A stretch of 64,000 nucleotides of DNA from Distichodus sexfasciatus (GCA_032718565.1 JAVGVS010000499.1:154501-218500); one strand, 5' to 3'; positions 35,250-46,850 are shown, counted from the first letter of the stretch. The notes: generated from the sequence alone by a model not told the origin. Numbers and translations are program-made.

Positions 35250-35405
35250 GTGTTGGGGAGGCTTTTAAACGGTAGCTTTTTGAGCTACTAGCTACTTTAG
35301 GACAAAAGTATGAGCTACAGTCAAGCCCTGTTGTAACATAGCAGTTAGCCATTAATCACAAGCTGTAGAGGAAAAGTAGCTACTAACATCCAAGCTACAT
35401 CCGTT
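35250..35405. mobile_element. 'cagtgttggg..aagctac' repeat fragment (family F)
   Basis: 'cagtgttggggaggctttta' followed by 'agctactagctacttta' and 'tgttgtaacatagcagttagc'. Similar blocks occur at 49759-49800, 58780-58890 and 60785-60905. Confidence 0.6.
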
Positions 35406-35502
35406 TCACAGCCACAGATTGCTGCTTCCATCTTGGCTACGATAATTCTTTATTTTCCCGCGTGGTTTAAACGTAACGTAACGTTTTGCGGGAAACGATA
35501 AT

Positions 35503-36275
35503 CAAGTTCAAGTTCAAGTTTATTGTCATTTCTACCATACACACAGTACATGGGTAAAAATGAAACAAATGCCTCCAGGCCAGTGCAACACAAAAACAAC
35601 ACAGAACAGAACACACAAGTGCAAACAGGACAAAGAGCAATAGTGCACCTAACGCAGCAATAAATATGATTGTGCAGTTTGAGCAGCAATAGATATAATT
35701 GTGACGGCAGAAAATATAATTATTTGTTAGTTATAAATAATTATATTTTAACAAAAAAAAGAAAGAAAATATAATTATGCAGATTCATATCAGCGTGTGT
35801 GTGTAGGTCTATGTGTGTGATGGCTGCTTGCTGAGAGTTCTGACGTGCCTGAAGAAACTGTCTCCCCCATCCCAGCAGGACCAGGAGTGTTACGGAATCT
35901 TTTCCCCAGACGGAGGAGGGGGAAGAGAGGTGAGGGGTGGTGGCCCCACGATGCTAGTGGGTTTGCACTTGGTGTGTGGTGTAGATGTCCGTCACAGAGG
36001 GGAGGGAGACCCCGATCATCCTCTCAGCTGTCCTCACAATTCTCTGTAGGGCCTTACGGTCTGAAACACTGCAGTTCCCATACCAGGCTGTGATGCAGTT
36101 GCAGAGAATGTTTCTTGCGGTCCCTCTGTAGAACGTGGCAAGGATTGGGGATGAAAGATGCGCTCTCCTCAGTCTCCGAGAGCGTAGAGACGCCTTCTTG
36201 GTGATGGAGCTGGTGTTGAGGGTCCAATGGAGGTGTTCGCGGATGTGAACATTCAAGGAATTTAGGCCTAGACAA
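35503..36275 (-). mobile_element. 5'-truncated CR1/L2-type LINE with reverse-transcriptase ORF C-terminus
   Basis: On the minus strand 36275 to about 35830 encodes the end of the second ORF of a non-LTR retrotransposon. It includes HIREHLHWTLNTSSITKKA, then LRRAHLSSPILATFYRG, then CITAWYGNCSVSDRKALQRI and VRTAERMIGVSLPSVTDIY. These match the conserved C-terminal region of fish CR1/L2-group elements. A 3' untranslated region follows and ends in a short tandem 'aacttg' tail (plus strand tcaagttcaagttcaagttt at about 35503-35522), typical of this group. The upstream reverse-transcriptase core and endonuclease are absent. A frame change near 35955 separates the last coding part ('PSGKRFRNT' in another frame). 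Confidence 0.9.
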
Positions 36276-36382
36276 CTCCCTCCAATGACCAACAATGACT
36301 GATCAAAATTGAATTTATGATTGGGCTGAATCAAGGAAAGAAGCCAAGTGCATCGCAGCATCAAGGAATCCTGGAGGTTCGA
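36276..36382. mobile_element. Family Z fragment
   Basis: It contains 'ctgatcaaaattg', 'gggctgaatc' and 'gaatcctggaggttc', degenerate forms of the right end of the element at 17034-17433. It abuts the LINE's truncated 5' end. Confidence 0.6.
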
Positions 36383-36499
36383 TAAATAGCCAAAAATACA
36401 TAAATAGCAACAATTTAAAAATAATATTAATCGCTGACAATATCAAGATGCTTATTTTTTACCGCAGCAGTATTCTGATTTTTATGAATTGCTATCGCT

Positions 36500-36727
36500 A
36501 TTTATCATTGGTGAACACAGCAGCATAGCATACAGTGCAACTACGACCTCTAAGTGCTGACCCATCAGTGCGTGATGCCATTGCGGCTTTCAGCACCCGG
36601 GAGCAGAAAAGTGAAGCGCACTACCTGGCGAGTACCTCAGTGGTACCCTTACCGGTCCGGAACTTCAACTGGCAACCTTTTGATCACGGGGCCAACTCCC
36701 TAACCGTTATGCTACAAATTGCCCATT
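36500..36727 (-). mobile_element. Family A SINE
   Basis: Minus orientation: the tail lies near 36500 and the head near 36690-36727, where the plus strand reads 'tgatcacggggccaactccc' then 'taaccgttatgctac'. Confidence 0.85.
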
Positions 36728-37499
36728 ACGCCATTCGAGTCGTTTTGTAAGGGACGCTATCTTTTCTTTCTGTACTTTTAATTATTTTATTCTGGTACTC
36801 TACACAGCGCAGGGAGAGGGATGTAGAAGAGGCTGTTTTCCATTTTGCCCGCATGAAGAGGGATATAAGCATGTTTCTTTTCTAGCCAGGGCTTTAGGGA
36901 GAGGGAGACAGAGCTGCTGAGGTTAATAGAGAGCATCAAACAGCTGCTGGGTTTTGAGCTCTATAAACAGAGGTTACGGCATCTGAATGGAATCACTGAG
37001 TGAGACTTTCTCAGCCTGGTCAATAATTCCTCAAAATAGGAAATCACGTTAGGCCGGGGTGTCTATTCCCTCTGGCAAATGTCTCAGCATCAGTCGGTAA
37101 AACAAAAAGCCCAGATACCTTTATCAGTATCGGGAGTGAAGAGGTTGGATTCATGAGTCTTAACGCGATATTATTAATAATTATATTATTCACCCGTCCA
37201 AACACAAAGCCTAATTTCACTGATGTTAGAGTGATATGAGGTTAAAATGGCCTTTTTGTCATTTTCTGAGTAATGTGATATAAGCAGTGTCTCCACTTCC
37301 TCGGACAGTGCATTTGGGCGTTTTGGCTCGACAGCAGCTCTGATAGCACAGGAAGCATTTGGTTCTTATTGTGAGCTTGGCTGTAAATCACAGTTTTGGA
37401 TGGGGAAACTTCCGGGATTTACTTCTTGCTGTTCCGGTACATTCCGGAGTATTCTGGCCTGGGCTGAATTTGGACTGTAATAGCACTTGCATGAGCCAC

Positions 37500-37799
37500 A
37501 ATTTGTGTGTGTGTGTGTGTGTGTAAGAGTTCATGTATTTAGGGGGTCGTGAGGACATCGCTGTACAATAAAATATATGAAAAACTATGATTTGTCCATA
37601 TTTTATGAGGACATTTTTATGTGAGGACTGGTCTCCATAGGAATTTTTTAAAATACAAATGATCCATGTTTTATTAGAAAAATTAAGAGGTAAAAATATT
37701 TGTTTTTGCTTATGAGTGTTATGTTAGTTATAGATGGAAGGAGCATACAGCTAGTCTTTATGGAAATCGATGAAAATACCGCACAAACATAGCAATACA

Positions 37800-37844
<45 letters not shown>

Positions 37845-38099
37845 GCCACATATGGACACCTGCTAGTAGTGGAGACGTTAAGGGATATGTGTCAACAGAT
37901 GGAGGGCATAAATCAGACAGACTATATAAGTGCAAGACAATAATTGGGTCCTGGTAAAGTACTTCATGTTCTCTCTTTGTCACACACACACACACACACA
38001 CACACACTTACACTTCCACTGGCAGCTGTTCAGTCAGAAAAGGTTGTTTTGATCACATCAGGCCAATATGTCTCTTCCTGTGAGAGAGAGAGGAGAGAG

Positions 38100-38140
<41 letters not shown>
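37500..38140. repeat. GT/CA/GA microsatellites with a CA-flanked repeat fragment
   Basis: (GT)n at 37503-37525 and 37803-37841, (CA)n at 37980-38007 and (GA)n at 38083-38139. The block 37530-37800 ('gtgaggacat', 'ggtctccatagg') resembles the G1/G2 repeats and again sits between two GT arrays. Confidence 0.75.
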
Positions 38141-38141
<1 letters not shown>

Positions 38142-39126
38142 CGTAACATATAAGTAAACACATTATCTAAAATTGTAATCCTCTTTTAAACAATATTCAT
38201 AGTGATGATTCATAGAAAACTATACAATATTTTTTGTTGTCAGCATGCACAAACATTCACAGCTTGTTAACCGAGTCGGACAGAATTCAACAGAATTTTT
38301 GTCAATTTTTGTCTAATGATCAATCATTAGACAGCAATCACTAGTGTGCCATGAGATCTTGCAATATTAAAATGTGACAATATTTCATTGCCGTGAAAAG
38401 CGCGCCTCACAAATAGTTTACGTTATTTTGTATGTTTGTTGTTAAATTTGAGCTGCCGTGAACTTTCAACGACTTCACTTGGTACTGTGCTAAAAATTCC
38501 AGCCAATCATAAGCTTAGAGAAAGCTGATTGACTGATTTTGTCTCCAGTCAGGTGGCTCATATGGTTTATATGTAATACACAATATTGAGCTTACCAGTA
38601 CGACGCCAGAAGATGCGACGAGAAGACGAGATGTGGGTTGTTTGAAGAATTTGTTCAGTCAGTATCCTAGTCTAATTATATGTGTTTAGGTTCTTTAAAT
38701 CTCTTCATCTTTCAGGGACTACGCCTGTAACGTGTTTTAGGGAAGATGTTGAGTTTATCATGTACAATCTGATGATTTAATGAGATTATTTAAACTACGA
38801 CTGGAAGTTAGAAGCTGATGCACAGTAATGGTGTGAAGAGATGCAGGAGGAATCGTACAAGAGAGAGCCCAGTCAACTGATGCACTAAAGCCACTTTTTT
38901 TGCAGTTGACTTTTGTCTTTTAGTCCAAAAAAAAGCCATACTCCAGTCATATATATTTCATCAGTGAAGTTTTTTAAAATAGTGTTCAAATCTCGCCACG
39001 TGAGCTGAGTATCTCATTACACCCCTCAGTCACATGAACACCATGAATCAAGTCGAGTTCCAGCCAGACTTCCATCGTTGTGCCTGTTTTATATAGTCCA
39101 GTGTTAGCGCTTATGGTACTCATAGA

Positions 39127-39127
<1 letters not shown>

Positions 39128-39173
<46 letters not shown>
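39128..39173. repeat. (CA)n microsatellite
   Basis: An uninterrupted run of about 22 CA units. A shorter CA run lies at 39354-39374. Confidence 0.97.
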
Positions 39174-39499
39174 AGGACTCCTCATGCACAGAAGACCACC
39201 CTCAACGTTAGTCACATCTCGCCATCAGTGATGACCTCATAAATGACCTTTCATTCTTTCTTGTTTCTCTCTCTTTCCTTCTTTTTCTGATTAGTCTTTT
39301 ACTACATGTCCTGACATGCTTTATCAGGAACATGACACCACAAGTGGAACCCCCACACACACACACACACACAGTATTCATTTTGGTGAGTTTCACGCTT
39401 GATTTTGACATTGTTTTTGGGGTTTTAAACATGATTTTTCTGAAGCCATTTACCCAGATTTCATGCTACTGTGAATAGGCTTATGCTGGGGATCACACA

Positions 39500-39684
39500 G
39501 AGAAATGACGGAGAAAAGACACTAAGAGAGGTGGAGAAGAGGAGAGGAGATGGGGAGAGGGAGAGAGAGTGGACTGGAGAGATGTGATGAGTTGTTCTCT
39601 CTGCATGGTCGATACAGCTGCTAGAATTTCTCTGTCAGTGTCAAGTTTCAACCTGTGACCTCTGTTAGCAGCTACTACCGCTCT

Positions 39685-39716
<32 letters not shown>

Positions 39717-39832
39717 TAACAGAGAAATACAGAGAGAGCAAGAGCGAGAGAAAAAGAGAAGACAGAGAGAGAGAAAGAAGGAGGGAGAGAGCAAGGAAAG
39801 TGTAGAGAGAGAAAGGGAGAGATTGAAAGAAA

Positions 39833-39874
<42 letters not shown>

Positions 39875-39958
39875 AAGACAGAAAGTAGAGGGGAAAGATA
39901 AAGAGAAAGAAAGAGAGAAAGTAAGAGGCAGAGAGAAAGAGAACGAGAAAGAAAGAAC

Positions 39959-39995
<37 letters not shown>

Positions 39996-40203
39996 TGAAA
40001 GCGGGAGAGAGAGGGCATGACAGAGAAAGAGCGGGATAGAAAGAGGGCATGAAAGAGAAAAAGACAGAAAGTAGAAGGGAAAGATAAAGAGAAAGAAAGA
40101 AAGAGATAGAAAGTAGAAGGCAGAGAGAAAGAGAACATGAGAGAGAGAGAGAGAGAGAGAGAAAGGGGAGGATGAGAAAGAGAGAAAGAGAGAGAGAGAG
40201 CGC
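39500..40203. repeat. 0.7 kb purine-rich (GA) array with internal CA run
   Basis: GA-rich with 'gaaagaaag', 'gacagaaagtag' and 'ggcagagagaaagagaacga' units; two or three diverged copies of a unit of about 180-190 bp appear (near 39885 and 40065). (CA)n lies at 39688-39715. The 255- and 176-residue minus-strand Ser/Leu frames are artefacts. Confidence 0.88.
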
Positions 40204-40394
40204 AAAAGAACTAGCCGACTGACAATAGAAACGAAAAGTAATCATCATGGTTCTGAACAAGTCTGTAAAAGTTTAGTGGTAAACGCCGAATCTAATGGCG
40301 AGACCGGTGAAGGCGACACTTCTAGCTCCCATCATGGTGAGAGTGAGGTTTCGGCACACATGACCTAAAAGCAGCATCCCAACATAGGACAACG

Positions 40395-40612
40395 AATCAT
40401 TGTGAACACACCACAGCACAGCACACAGTGCATTTAACCCATCTGTGAAAGAGCAGTGGGCAGCTAACAAGTGTCCGGGGAGCAGTGCTTGGGGACCGTA
40501 CCTTGCTCATGAGTACCTCAGTGGTAACTTTACCGGCCCTGGATTCCCCAAACTCATGTATCTTCTGGATCACGGGCTAACACCTCATCAAGTATAATTC
40601 ACCAGTTGCCCC
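40395..40612 (-). mobile_element. Family A SINE
   Basis: 'tgtgaacacaccacagcaca' at the left is the tail; 'ggtaactttaccggccctgg' and 'gatcacgggctaac' near the right belong to the head. Confidence 0.85.
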
Positions 40613-41559
40613 TTACTGCACTCCAGTAGCCCATTACGCTACTGATTTTCAGACACAGAAGTCTTCACACAATAATAATATAGTAGTATCACTGTCCGTT
40701 CCTCCTCCTGTCTGCCTCTCTGTTTTTGATATTTGCTGAATCATTCTCATTTCCTCCCTTTCCCTCTTTTTCCCTTATTTTCACTACATTCTTCCATCTG
40801 TCTGCACTACTCTCTCTCTCTCTCTTACTGTAAAGAGACAGTACGAGTTGATCTAGGTGTGCGTGAATGAGACTCTGAGTGTGTGTGTGTGTGTGTGTGT
40901 TAAATGCCTGCTGCAGTGTAATTACTGCAGCTAATCAGAGCACTTAACAGCAGCCCTTCTGTTCGTTTTACTCCTCCACTCTCTCTCTCTCTCTCTCCCT
41001 TATCGCATCCACACACACATCTCACACACTCATGCTCACACACACACAGAGGGATGGAGGGGATATGTATGTGTGAGATAGAGAGACAGAGCATAGACAT
41101 AGACAGAGGGGGCATTATTAGGCTAAAGAGGAAGAGCGAGGTGATGAATATCAACACTCCTATTTTTAAAAAAAAGGGAACACCAGGCCTGGGGGTTAAC
41201 GAGCCTTGGCCCGAACAAGAAAAGAAAATCACAACAAAACGTCACGTTGGCAAGTGAAAGAGGAGACAGAAAGGGGAAGGAAAAGAATTGAATTAAATAG
41301 GGTCCTTTTATCGCCTCTCCCCTTCTCCTCAAAACGCCGCCGGCCTTTTAAAAAGGGGCAGAACCCACTTCACTCCACACACACAGCTTTTAAAAGCAGA
41401 CGGGTAATGAATAAGCGGTAGCTTCCCCAGAATCCATCGGGCAGTGGAGGTTAGAAATGTGTGTTTCACAGAAAGTGTAATGTAGAGTGATGCGCAAATT
41501 CTCGAGAGAGACGATGCAAGAGAGAGAGAGAGAGAGAGTGCGCGACATGGAAGATATTG

Positions 41560-42190
41560 ACTAAGGGTGTATTACATCTGCCTTTGCTTTGTTCGCTAAA
41601 AACTTGCTGCTGGTTTCCTTCCTGGTTCGACCCTGGGCGGTGTGAATACAAGCAGGCGAACTCAGGTGCGGACCAAACAAGCGTAGCGAGACCCAGCAGA
41701 AGAGGAGGTCTGGGTTCGGTTCCAAACCAACTGTGGTACGGCTGGCGATAGCGCAGCAACTCGATTTCGACATCCACACTTCTGCAAAGCATACCGCGGA
41801 GTTCGAGAGAGCGCTGCCGCCGCTGTTACACATTAGCATCATATTGCAAAGTTGATTAAACGCACTGCGCCACATTACACGAGTGCAACTGTATATAAAC
41901 CAGACGCTTATGACAAGGAGAACAGCGAATCTCCATGACTGTGTACTTTCACTTTGGGCTTTCCGCTTTACCCCGTCCCACACATTTCGGCAGAAATCCA
42001 CAGCAAGGAAATGTTGCACGCAGCGTTTATTTGCATCCGAACGCTGCGAGTCACCCAACGAAAGTCATTTAACGATACTTGATGCATTTCCAATGAGCAG
42101 AAAAACTGCCATGTTTCAGTCCGCGTTTCACCTGACGCTACGCCGAACGCCAGAAAATCATTTCCTGATTCAGACGCCCGTGTGGACGGG
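41560..42190. other. CpG-containing segment, possible MITE, unresolved
   Basis: It begins 'taagggtgtattac' followed by 'gttcgac', 'ggtctgggttcggttccaaa' and other motifs seen in fish Harbinger-type MITEs. I could not find a matching inverted right end. Minus-strand open frames (41561-42058) show no recognisable domain. It is left unassigned. Confidence 0.35.
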
Positions 42191-42937
42191 CCTGCAGGAG
42201 AGAGAGGTAAAGAGGGTTAGATGGCGGGATGCTGACGGCCGATAAAAAGAAGGCAGGGTGGGAAAAAGAGATAAAGAGAGACAGGAAGTAGATTGCTGAC
42301 AGATCGGTGGCTTTCGGCGGCGCAGGGTCGATATGTCTTATCTTTAAGATGGCTGGCACGCTTAGCAGGTTTCTAGAGATAAGGCCAGTGTGTGTGTGTG
42401 TGCGGTGTGTGTGTCGGCAGCAAACCGCCGTAAACACAAGCTTTGGCTCCCACTCATGGAAAGCTGTTTATCAGCCGTCATCTGTGACCATATTTACTGT
42501 ACGCCATGCAACTTTTGGAATCGCTGTGGTGGTGTGTGTGTGTGTGTGTGTGGTCACCTCTGCATGTGGCCGTTTGTTATGGCATGTTCTGGGTGAAGAC
42601 GGTGCCAGTCTCCTGAGACATGAGCTATCATCGCAGTGGCAAAATATAACGAGCTCCAGAACCTTCACGGAGTAGGAGGGGAGGTTTTTAGAGCTGAGCT
42701 GCTGCAGATTGAAATAAAATGAGCCTATTATTTCTAGCATTCTTTTGAGAGAGAGAGAGAGAGGGGGGTCAGCATTCCTGCTCTATTACCAAGCTTTTCT
42801 AATGCTCCCTGGACTTAGAGTTAAATAAGACCACCTAAACCGAGACCACGTCCTGTCCAAGACCAGAGTGTTTTCGAGACTGAGGCAAGACCAAGACTCT
42901 GAAGGGCTGAGATTTTCCAGAGACCGACCACGTATCA

Positions 42938-43167
42938 AGTAGTTGATAAAGCATTCGCTCTGTGATCAGAAGGTCACAGGTTCAACCATTTCCATCGGTA
43001 GTTACCACTGAGGCAATTTTAGAGCGTAAAGTAAATACCTCATGCACTGCTCTAGGCGCTATCTTAAAGGAAGGTTTCCACTGCTCCTTTTCTGTATTTA
43101 AGAGGTCACATTTTGTTAGAACATCAGTAGAACTGTGTTCACAATGACAAATAACACTCACTTTTAC
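42938..43167 (+). mobile_element. Diverged family A SINE
   Basis: Contains 'gtgatcagaaggtcacaggt', 'ggtagttaccactgaggcaa', 'ccactgctcc' and the tail 'tgttcacaatgacaaataac'. It is more diverged than the other copies. Confidence 0.7.
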
Positions 43168-43237
43168 TTTCACACCACATGACAGATCATTGAAACATGC
43201 AAAGCCAACATTATTCAATTATTCTCTCTTACAACTA

Positions 43238-43731
43238 CAGTACTGTGCAAATCATGAAAGTAGGTGTGGAAAATGTTGCAAACAAAGAATGCTTAAAAAT
43301 GGAAGTGTTAATCATTATTATCAATAACACCAAAAATGCAGTGAATGAACAAAAAGAAATTCAAATCAAACGAGAGCTGTGACCAATTCTTGCTTCAAAA
43401 CAGCATCAGTTCTTTCTAGTACACTTGCAATACAAGCTTGGAAGGAACTTCAAGGTAGGTTGTTCCAAACGCCTTTGGAGAACTAACCACAGATCTATAA
43501 TCCTATAATCCTACAAAATAATATAATGACTATAATCCTACAAAAATACGATATAATGACTATAACCAAAAACCCCTGACTTTGCAAGTGTACTTTAGCA
43601 ATTGATTTTTTGTTCGCTTTCACTTTGCATTTGTAAATTGATAAAAATAAACAATCATTATTTATATTTTTCCAAGCATTCTTTGTTTACAGCATTTTTT
43701 CACACCTGCCTAAAACATTTGCACAGTACTG
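43238..43731 (-). mobile_element. Tc1-type deletion derivative, second copy
   Basis: The ends are cagtactgtgcaaatcatga and 'aaaacatttgcacagtactg', with TA on both sides (43236-43237 and 43732-43733). It has the same internal order as 18674-19233 but inverted, including the 'ggttgttccaaacg' remnant of the transposase C-terminus, here no longer open. The 'tataatcctacaaaa' unit is also repeated here. Confidence 0.92.
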
Positions 43732-44655
43732 TATATAATGAGGAAATCGCTTTACTGGAAGCAGTTATCCAAACTCAACAAACCACAGTGAACACTCCTT
43801 AAGACCAAACTCACTGGTTTATTGTCTTGCAGAATTGTTATTATCTGGAGACATTCTATGGCCTAAAAGTGTGAAGAAGAATAAGGTTAGTGTCAGGTGG
43901 AAACTCTTCTTTATCCATTTGGTATCAATCTGTATACAGAAAAAAATTACACAAAACAATAATTTATTTCTATATTTATTTTTTTACTTAACATAAAATG
44001 AAAAACAATATTTTTCTGGATCAATTGAAAAATGAAGAAACATATTTTGGGTTGGTTTTGTCACGGACTATTTTTGCCTATACAATGAGCTGATGGTCCT
44101 TACTGGAAGAGAACTATGTTTTTGTGCACTTATATGCCCATATGAGAGTCGGCCAGAACTAACGTAGTTTACAGCTGAATTTACTTCCAGAACAATGACA
44201 TACAGAGAATGTGAATATAATGTTCAATGTCATGTGATTCCTCTGATGTTATGTGTGTGCTTTTGTAAGTAAGATTCCTGAGCTATTAAACACTAATTAA
44301 TAAAACAAACGCAAAATGCTCTGTGTGTTGGTCTCAAAAAGAAAGTTAGCCAATAATATTCTTTGTTGTGCCTCAACTGGTTCTTTAAATAAAATACCAG
44401 TTTGTTCGAGTCCATGACAAGACTGAAAGTACAAATATGGTCAGTCCGGAGACAAGACCTAACCTTTTAAAAGAGTTGCGAGACTCGGTCTCTCCAACAC
44501 CTTACATCATTCATACTACATACTCTTTTTAGTGGCTAATACCAGTTCCTAATTCAAAATTGCTTGCTCAGATCTTTGCACCTTGTAGAACACTGGGGTC
44601 TCATTTATCAATATTCTCAAGTTTAACTAAAGCTAATTCTGTTTTCTGCTCTCAG

Positions 44656-44884
44656 ACCCGCTGGCCCCCACCTTCTCACCTGACCCCGAGATGGACTCCA
44701 GCCCCTCCTGGCCAGATGATGCAGCGGGGCCCCGGAGCCCTGGACCAGATAGTTGATACCAGCATTGAAGCCAGGTTTCAGCACAACACGAACCACGATG
44801 CTCAAGCTGAAACCTCGTTCCCATTCTCTGCTCCATACTGCCACACGGTGGACGTCAGGCCTGTTGCCTACATCATCTTCAGGA
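44656..44884 (+). CDS. ngfr: p75 neurotrophin receptor (NGFR), exon 4: stalk and transmembrane helix, frame-disrupted
   Basis: The acceptor is 'tgctctcag'; the donor is probably the 'ag|gtgc/agtgc' near 44884. The first part gives an acidic, Ser/Pro-rich stalk (DPLAPTFSPDPEMDSSPSW, then DDAAGPRSPGPD). A segment in the next frame follows (DQIVDTSIE, compare human DLIASTVAG). The original frame then gives NLVPILCSIL, and the second frame VAYIIF. Human NGFR has DNLIPVYCSILAAVVVGLVAYIAFKR at the membrane, so order and spacing match the transmembrane exon. The helix centre is broken by a frame change near 44840-44863, and there are in-frame stops between stalk and membrane segment. As in exon 3, this looks like indel error or decay. 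The exon end is approximate. Confidence 0.8.
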
Positions 44885-46369
44885 GTGCAAGAACAGGAAG
44901 CTATGAAAGTGGTGATTTATTGATGGTGGAGAGATGAAGAATTGAAGGAGTGATATCGGAGGAAAGGAGAGATGGAGGGAAGGGAGGACAAAGGATGGCT
45001 GATGGGAAGGAGTTATAGAGGGATGCAGGAGGAAGCAGGAAGGAGGGAAAGGTGAGCAGAAAATGGTCAGAAAGAAAGAGAGCACAAGGAGGGATGGAGG
45101 GGAGAATTATGTGTTAGGGGATGGAGGGGGTTAGTTACATTGGCGAGGATGGAGGAGAGTTAAGGATGGAGGGATGAAGGGGGTAGGGAGTTATGGAAGA
45201 GGGATGAAGGAAGAATGAGGTAGGAATAAGTGAAGGAGTGAGTAAAGAGAGGGAGCAGGAGGGAGGGAGAAGGTGATGGAGGGGAGGGAGCAGAAGTGAT
45301 TTGGAGTTATGTAGGGAGGGAGAGAAGAGAAGAAAGAAGAAGGAAGAGGGAGGGAGCTAGTAGGGATGGGAGGGGAGGAAGGGACAGGACAGAAGGATTT
45401 GAGTTATGTAGGGATGGCAGGAGAGAAGAAAGTAAAAGAAGGAGTGAGTGGAGGAGGACAGTAGGGGATGGAGGGAGAAGGAAATAGGAAGCAGGAAGTG
45501 GAGAGGCCAGGATGAGGGAAGCAGAAGGAGAGCAAGATGAGGGAGCAGGAAGGAGGAGTTAAAGAGGGATGAAGGGAGGAGTTATGTGGAGGAGGAAGAC
45601 AGTAGGGATGAGGAGGAAGGAAGGAGGGAAAGCAGGAAGGGAGGAGTTGTAGGGATGGAGGGGGGAGTTAGGCCTGTCACACGGACGCTTGAGCTAGGCG
45701 TTGGTGTTCGTATGCCAGGTGAGCGCCGATTGTTTTTTCTGCTCACGGAGCAATCAAGTGTTCAAGACAGCCAGCACTGGCGTTCGAAGCGTCGCTACAA
45801 GGCTTCGGTATGCTAAATAATGCCATGCAACGCTTAAGGCCAAAATCCGATTTAACGCGAGGAAAGCGACAGCATATAATCTAGTGGAACGCCAATTAAC
45901 GCAGAAAGGGCCCCAGCAAAAACGGCTAAGAGGACAGTTTTAGAAGGTTACTTAACGCCCAGGACGAGGCCTGCGGAGGAGGAAGGAAGGGAGGGAGCAG
46001 AAGGAGGGAGAGAAAGGTGATGGGGGATGGAGGAGAAGGAAGGAGGGGAGCAGAAGGGAGGGAAGGAGGGAGGGCAGAGGAGCAGGAGGGAGGAAAGGAG
46101 GATTGAAGAGGATGGAAAAGGGACGGAGAGCGGGAACCCTGGAAGACAGAGTAACATGGCTAATAAGAGGATAAAGCTAATGATGTGAGTCTAATGCTAC
46201 AATAAACAAAAATGTGTGTTACCAGAATATTACTTGCTTAGCCCATATAATTTAAATATGTGCGAAATCACACATATATATAAACATATACACACACATA
46301 TATATATATTGTAAGGGCAGAAGTAACCTCTTCTCACCAGTTTTCCCCGCCTCTTTCTATCTCTCTAAG
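44885..46369 (+). other. ngfr: ngfr intron 4, mostly GGA-rich minisatellite
   Basis: The 1.5 kb between exons 4 and 5 is mainly polypurine (44930-45668 and 45959-46142), built from 'gagggatggaggga', 'gcaggaaggaggga' and 'gaggagttatg' units. A non-purine island lies at 45668-45958. The last 220 bp are AT-rich with (TA)n/(CA)n at 46265-46313, ending in a 'ctatctctctaag' acceptor. Confidence 0.8.
45668..45958. mobile_element. Non-purine island, possible MITE, in the intron 4 array
   Basis: Normal-complexity, CpG-bearing sequence inside the purine array. Its ends show a short inverted match (aggcctgtc at about 45672; inverted aggcctcgtc at about 45964). Many words contain 'cgct/agcg'. It is suggestive of an inserted DNA element but not proven. 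Confidence 0.4.
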
Positions 46370-46615
46370 ATGGAAAAGGCTGCAAGCAGAACAAGCAGGC
46401 GGTTAACAATCGAAGTTGCCTGCTGCTGCCGCCACCGCCAAGAGCTACCATAGCTAATCAGGACGCCTCCGGAGGGAGAGAAGCCACAGACAGCGGTATC
46501 TCGTGATTGTGCCAGAGCCTGCAGAGCAGCAGCAGCATGCAGACGACAACAGGCGAGGCCGAGGCTCCACATCATAGGCGATTAACAAGAGCTGCGCACA
46601 TGCCCTAGCAGATCG
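46370..46615 (+). CDS. ngfr: p75 neurotrophin receptor (NGFR), exon 5: cytoplasmic juxtamembrane region, frame-disrupted
   Basis: The acceptor is 'ctctctaag' and the donor 'gatcg|gtaaga'. The first codons give RWK, then after a one-base slip CKQNKQAVNNR, matching human KRWNSCKQNKQGANSR just inside the membrane. About 35 codons on comes DSGIS, followed by QSLQ, matching the conserved DSGISVDSQSL segment. The order and distance from exon 4 agree with NGFR. An in-frame TGA falls directly after DSGIS. The final part (TTTGEAEAPHHRR) is not conserved enough to judge. This region links the transmembrane helix to the death domain, which should follow in the next exon. No death-domain sequence was found in the remaining 17 kb. 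Confidence 0.82.
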
Positions 46616-46768
46616 GTAAGATGGGCTGCTAATTGTTATGTAAATGCAAACTCATTTACACAATTAATTTCCCTTCATTCTTATTTTTACAATTTGACAA
46701 AGAATTTTTCAAAATTTTCACAACAATTGATGGTCGTAAACATGACCCTTGGACCTGAGAGAAGATAA

Positions 46769-46850
46769 ATATTATATTATATTATATTATATTATATTAT
46801 ATTAATATTATATTATATTATATTATATTATATTATATTATATTATATTG
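46769..46850. repeat. (ATATT)n pentanucleotide microsatellite
   Basis: About 16 units of attat/tatat with one short unit near 46800. It lies directly against the element at 46850-47289. Confidence 0.95.

Larger units (their letters stand above)
30869..44655 (+). other. ngfr: ngfr intron 3 (13.8 kb)
   Basis: It runs from donor gtaaat after exon 3 to acceptor 'tgctctcag' before exon 4. Intervals without a recognised element: about 33090-33950 (short GA run at 33717-33730), 34600-35245, 36735-37500, 38145-39120, 40620-41560, 42200-42930 and 43740-44650. These hold only short CA/GT or GA runs. Confidence 0.75.

Noticed and set aside
39493..40260. 255-codon minus-strand open frame rich in Ser and Leu
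   Set aside because: It is the complement of a GA/CA low-complexity array; the composition is that expected from CT repeats, with no domain.
41561..42058. 165-codon minus-strand open frame
   Set aside because: No domain, no splice context, and the segment resembles transposon interior; two other frames over the same DNA are also open for over 100 codons.
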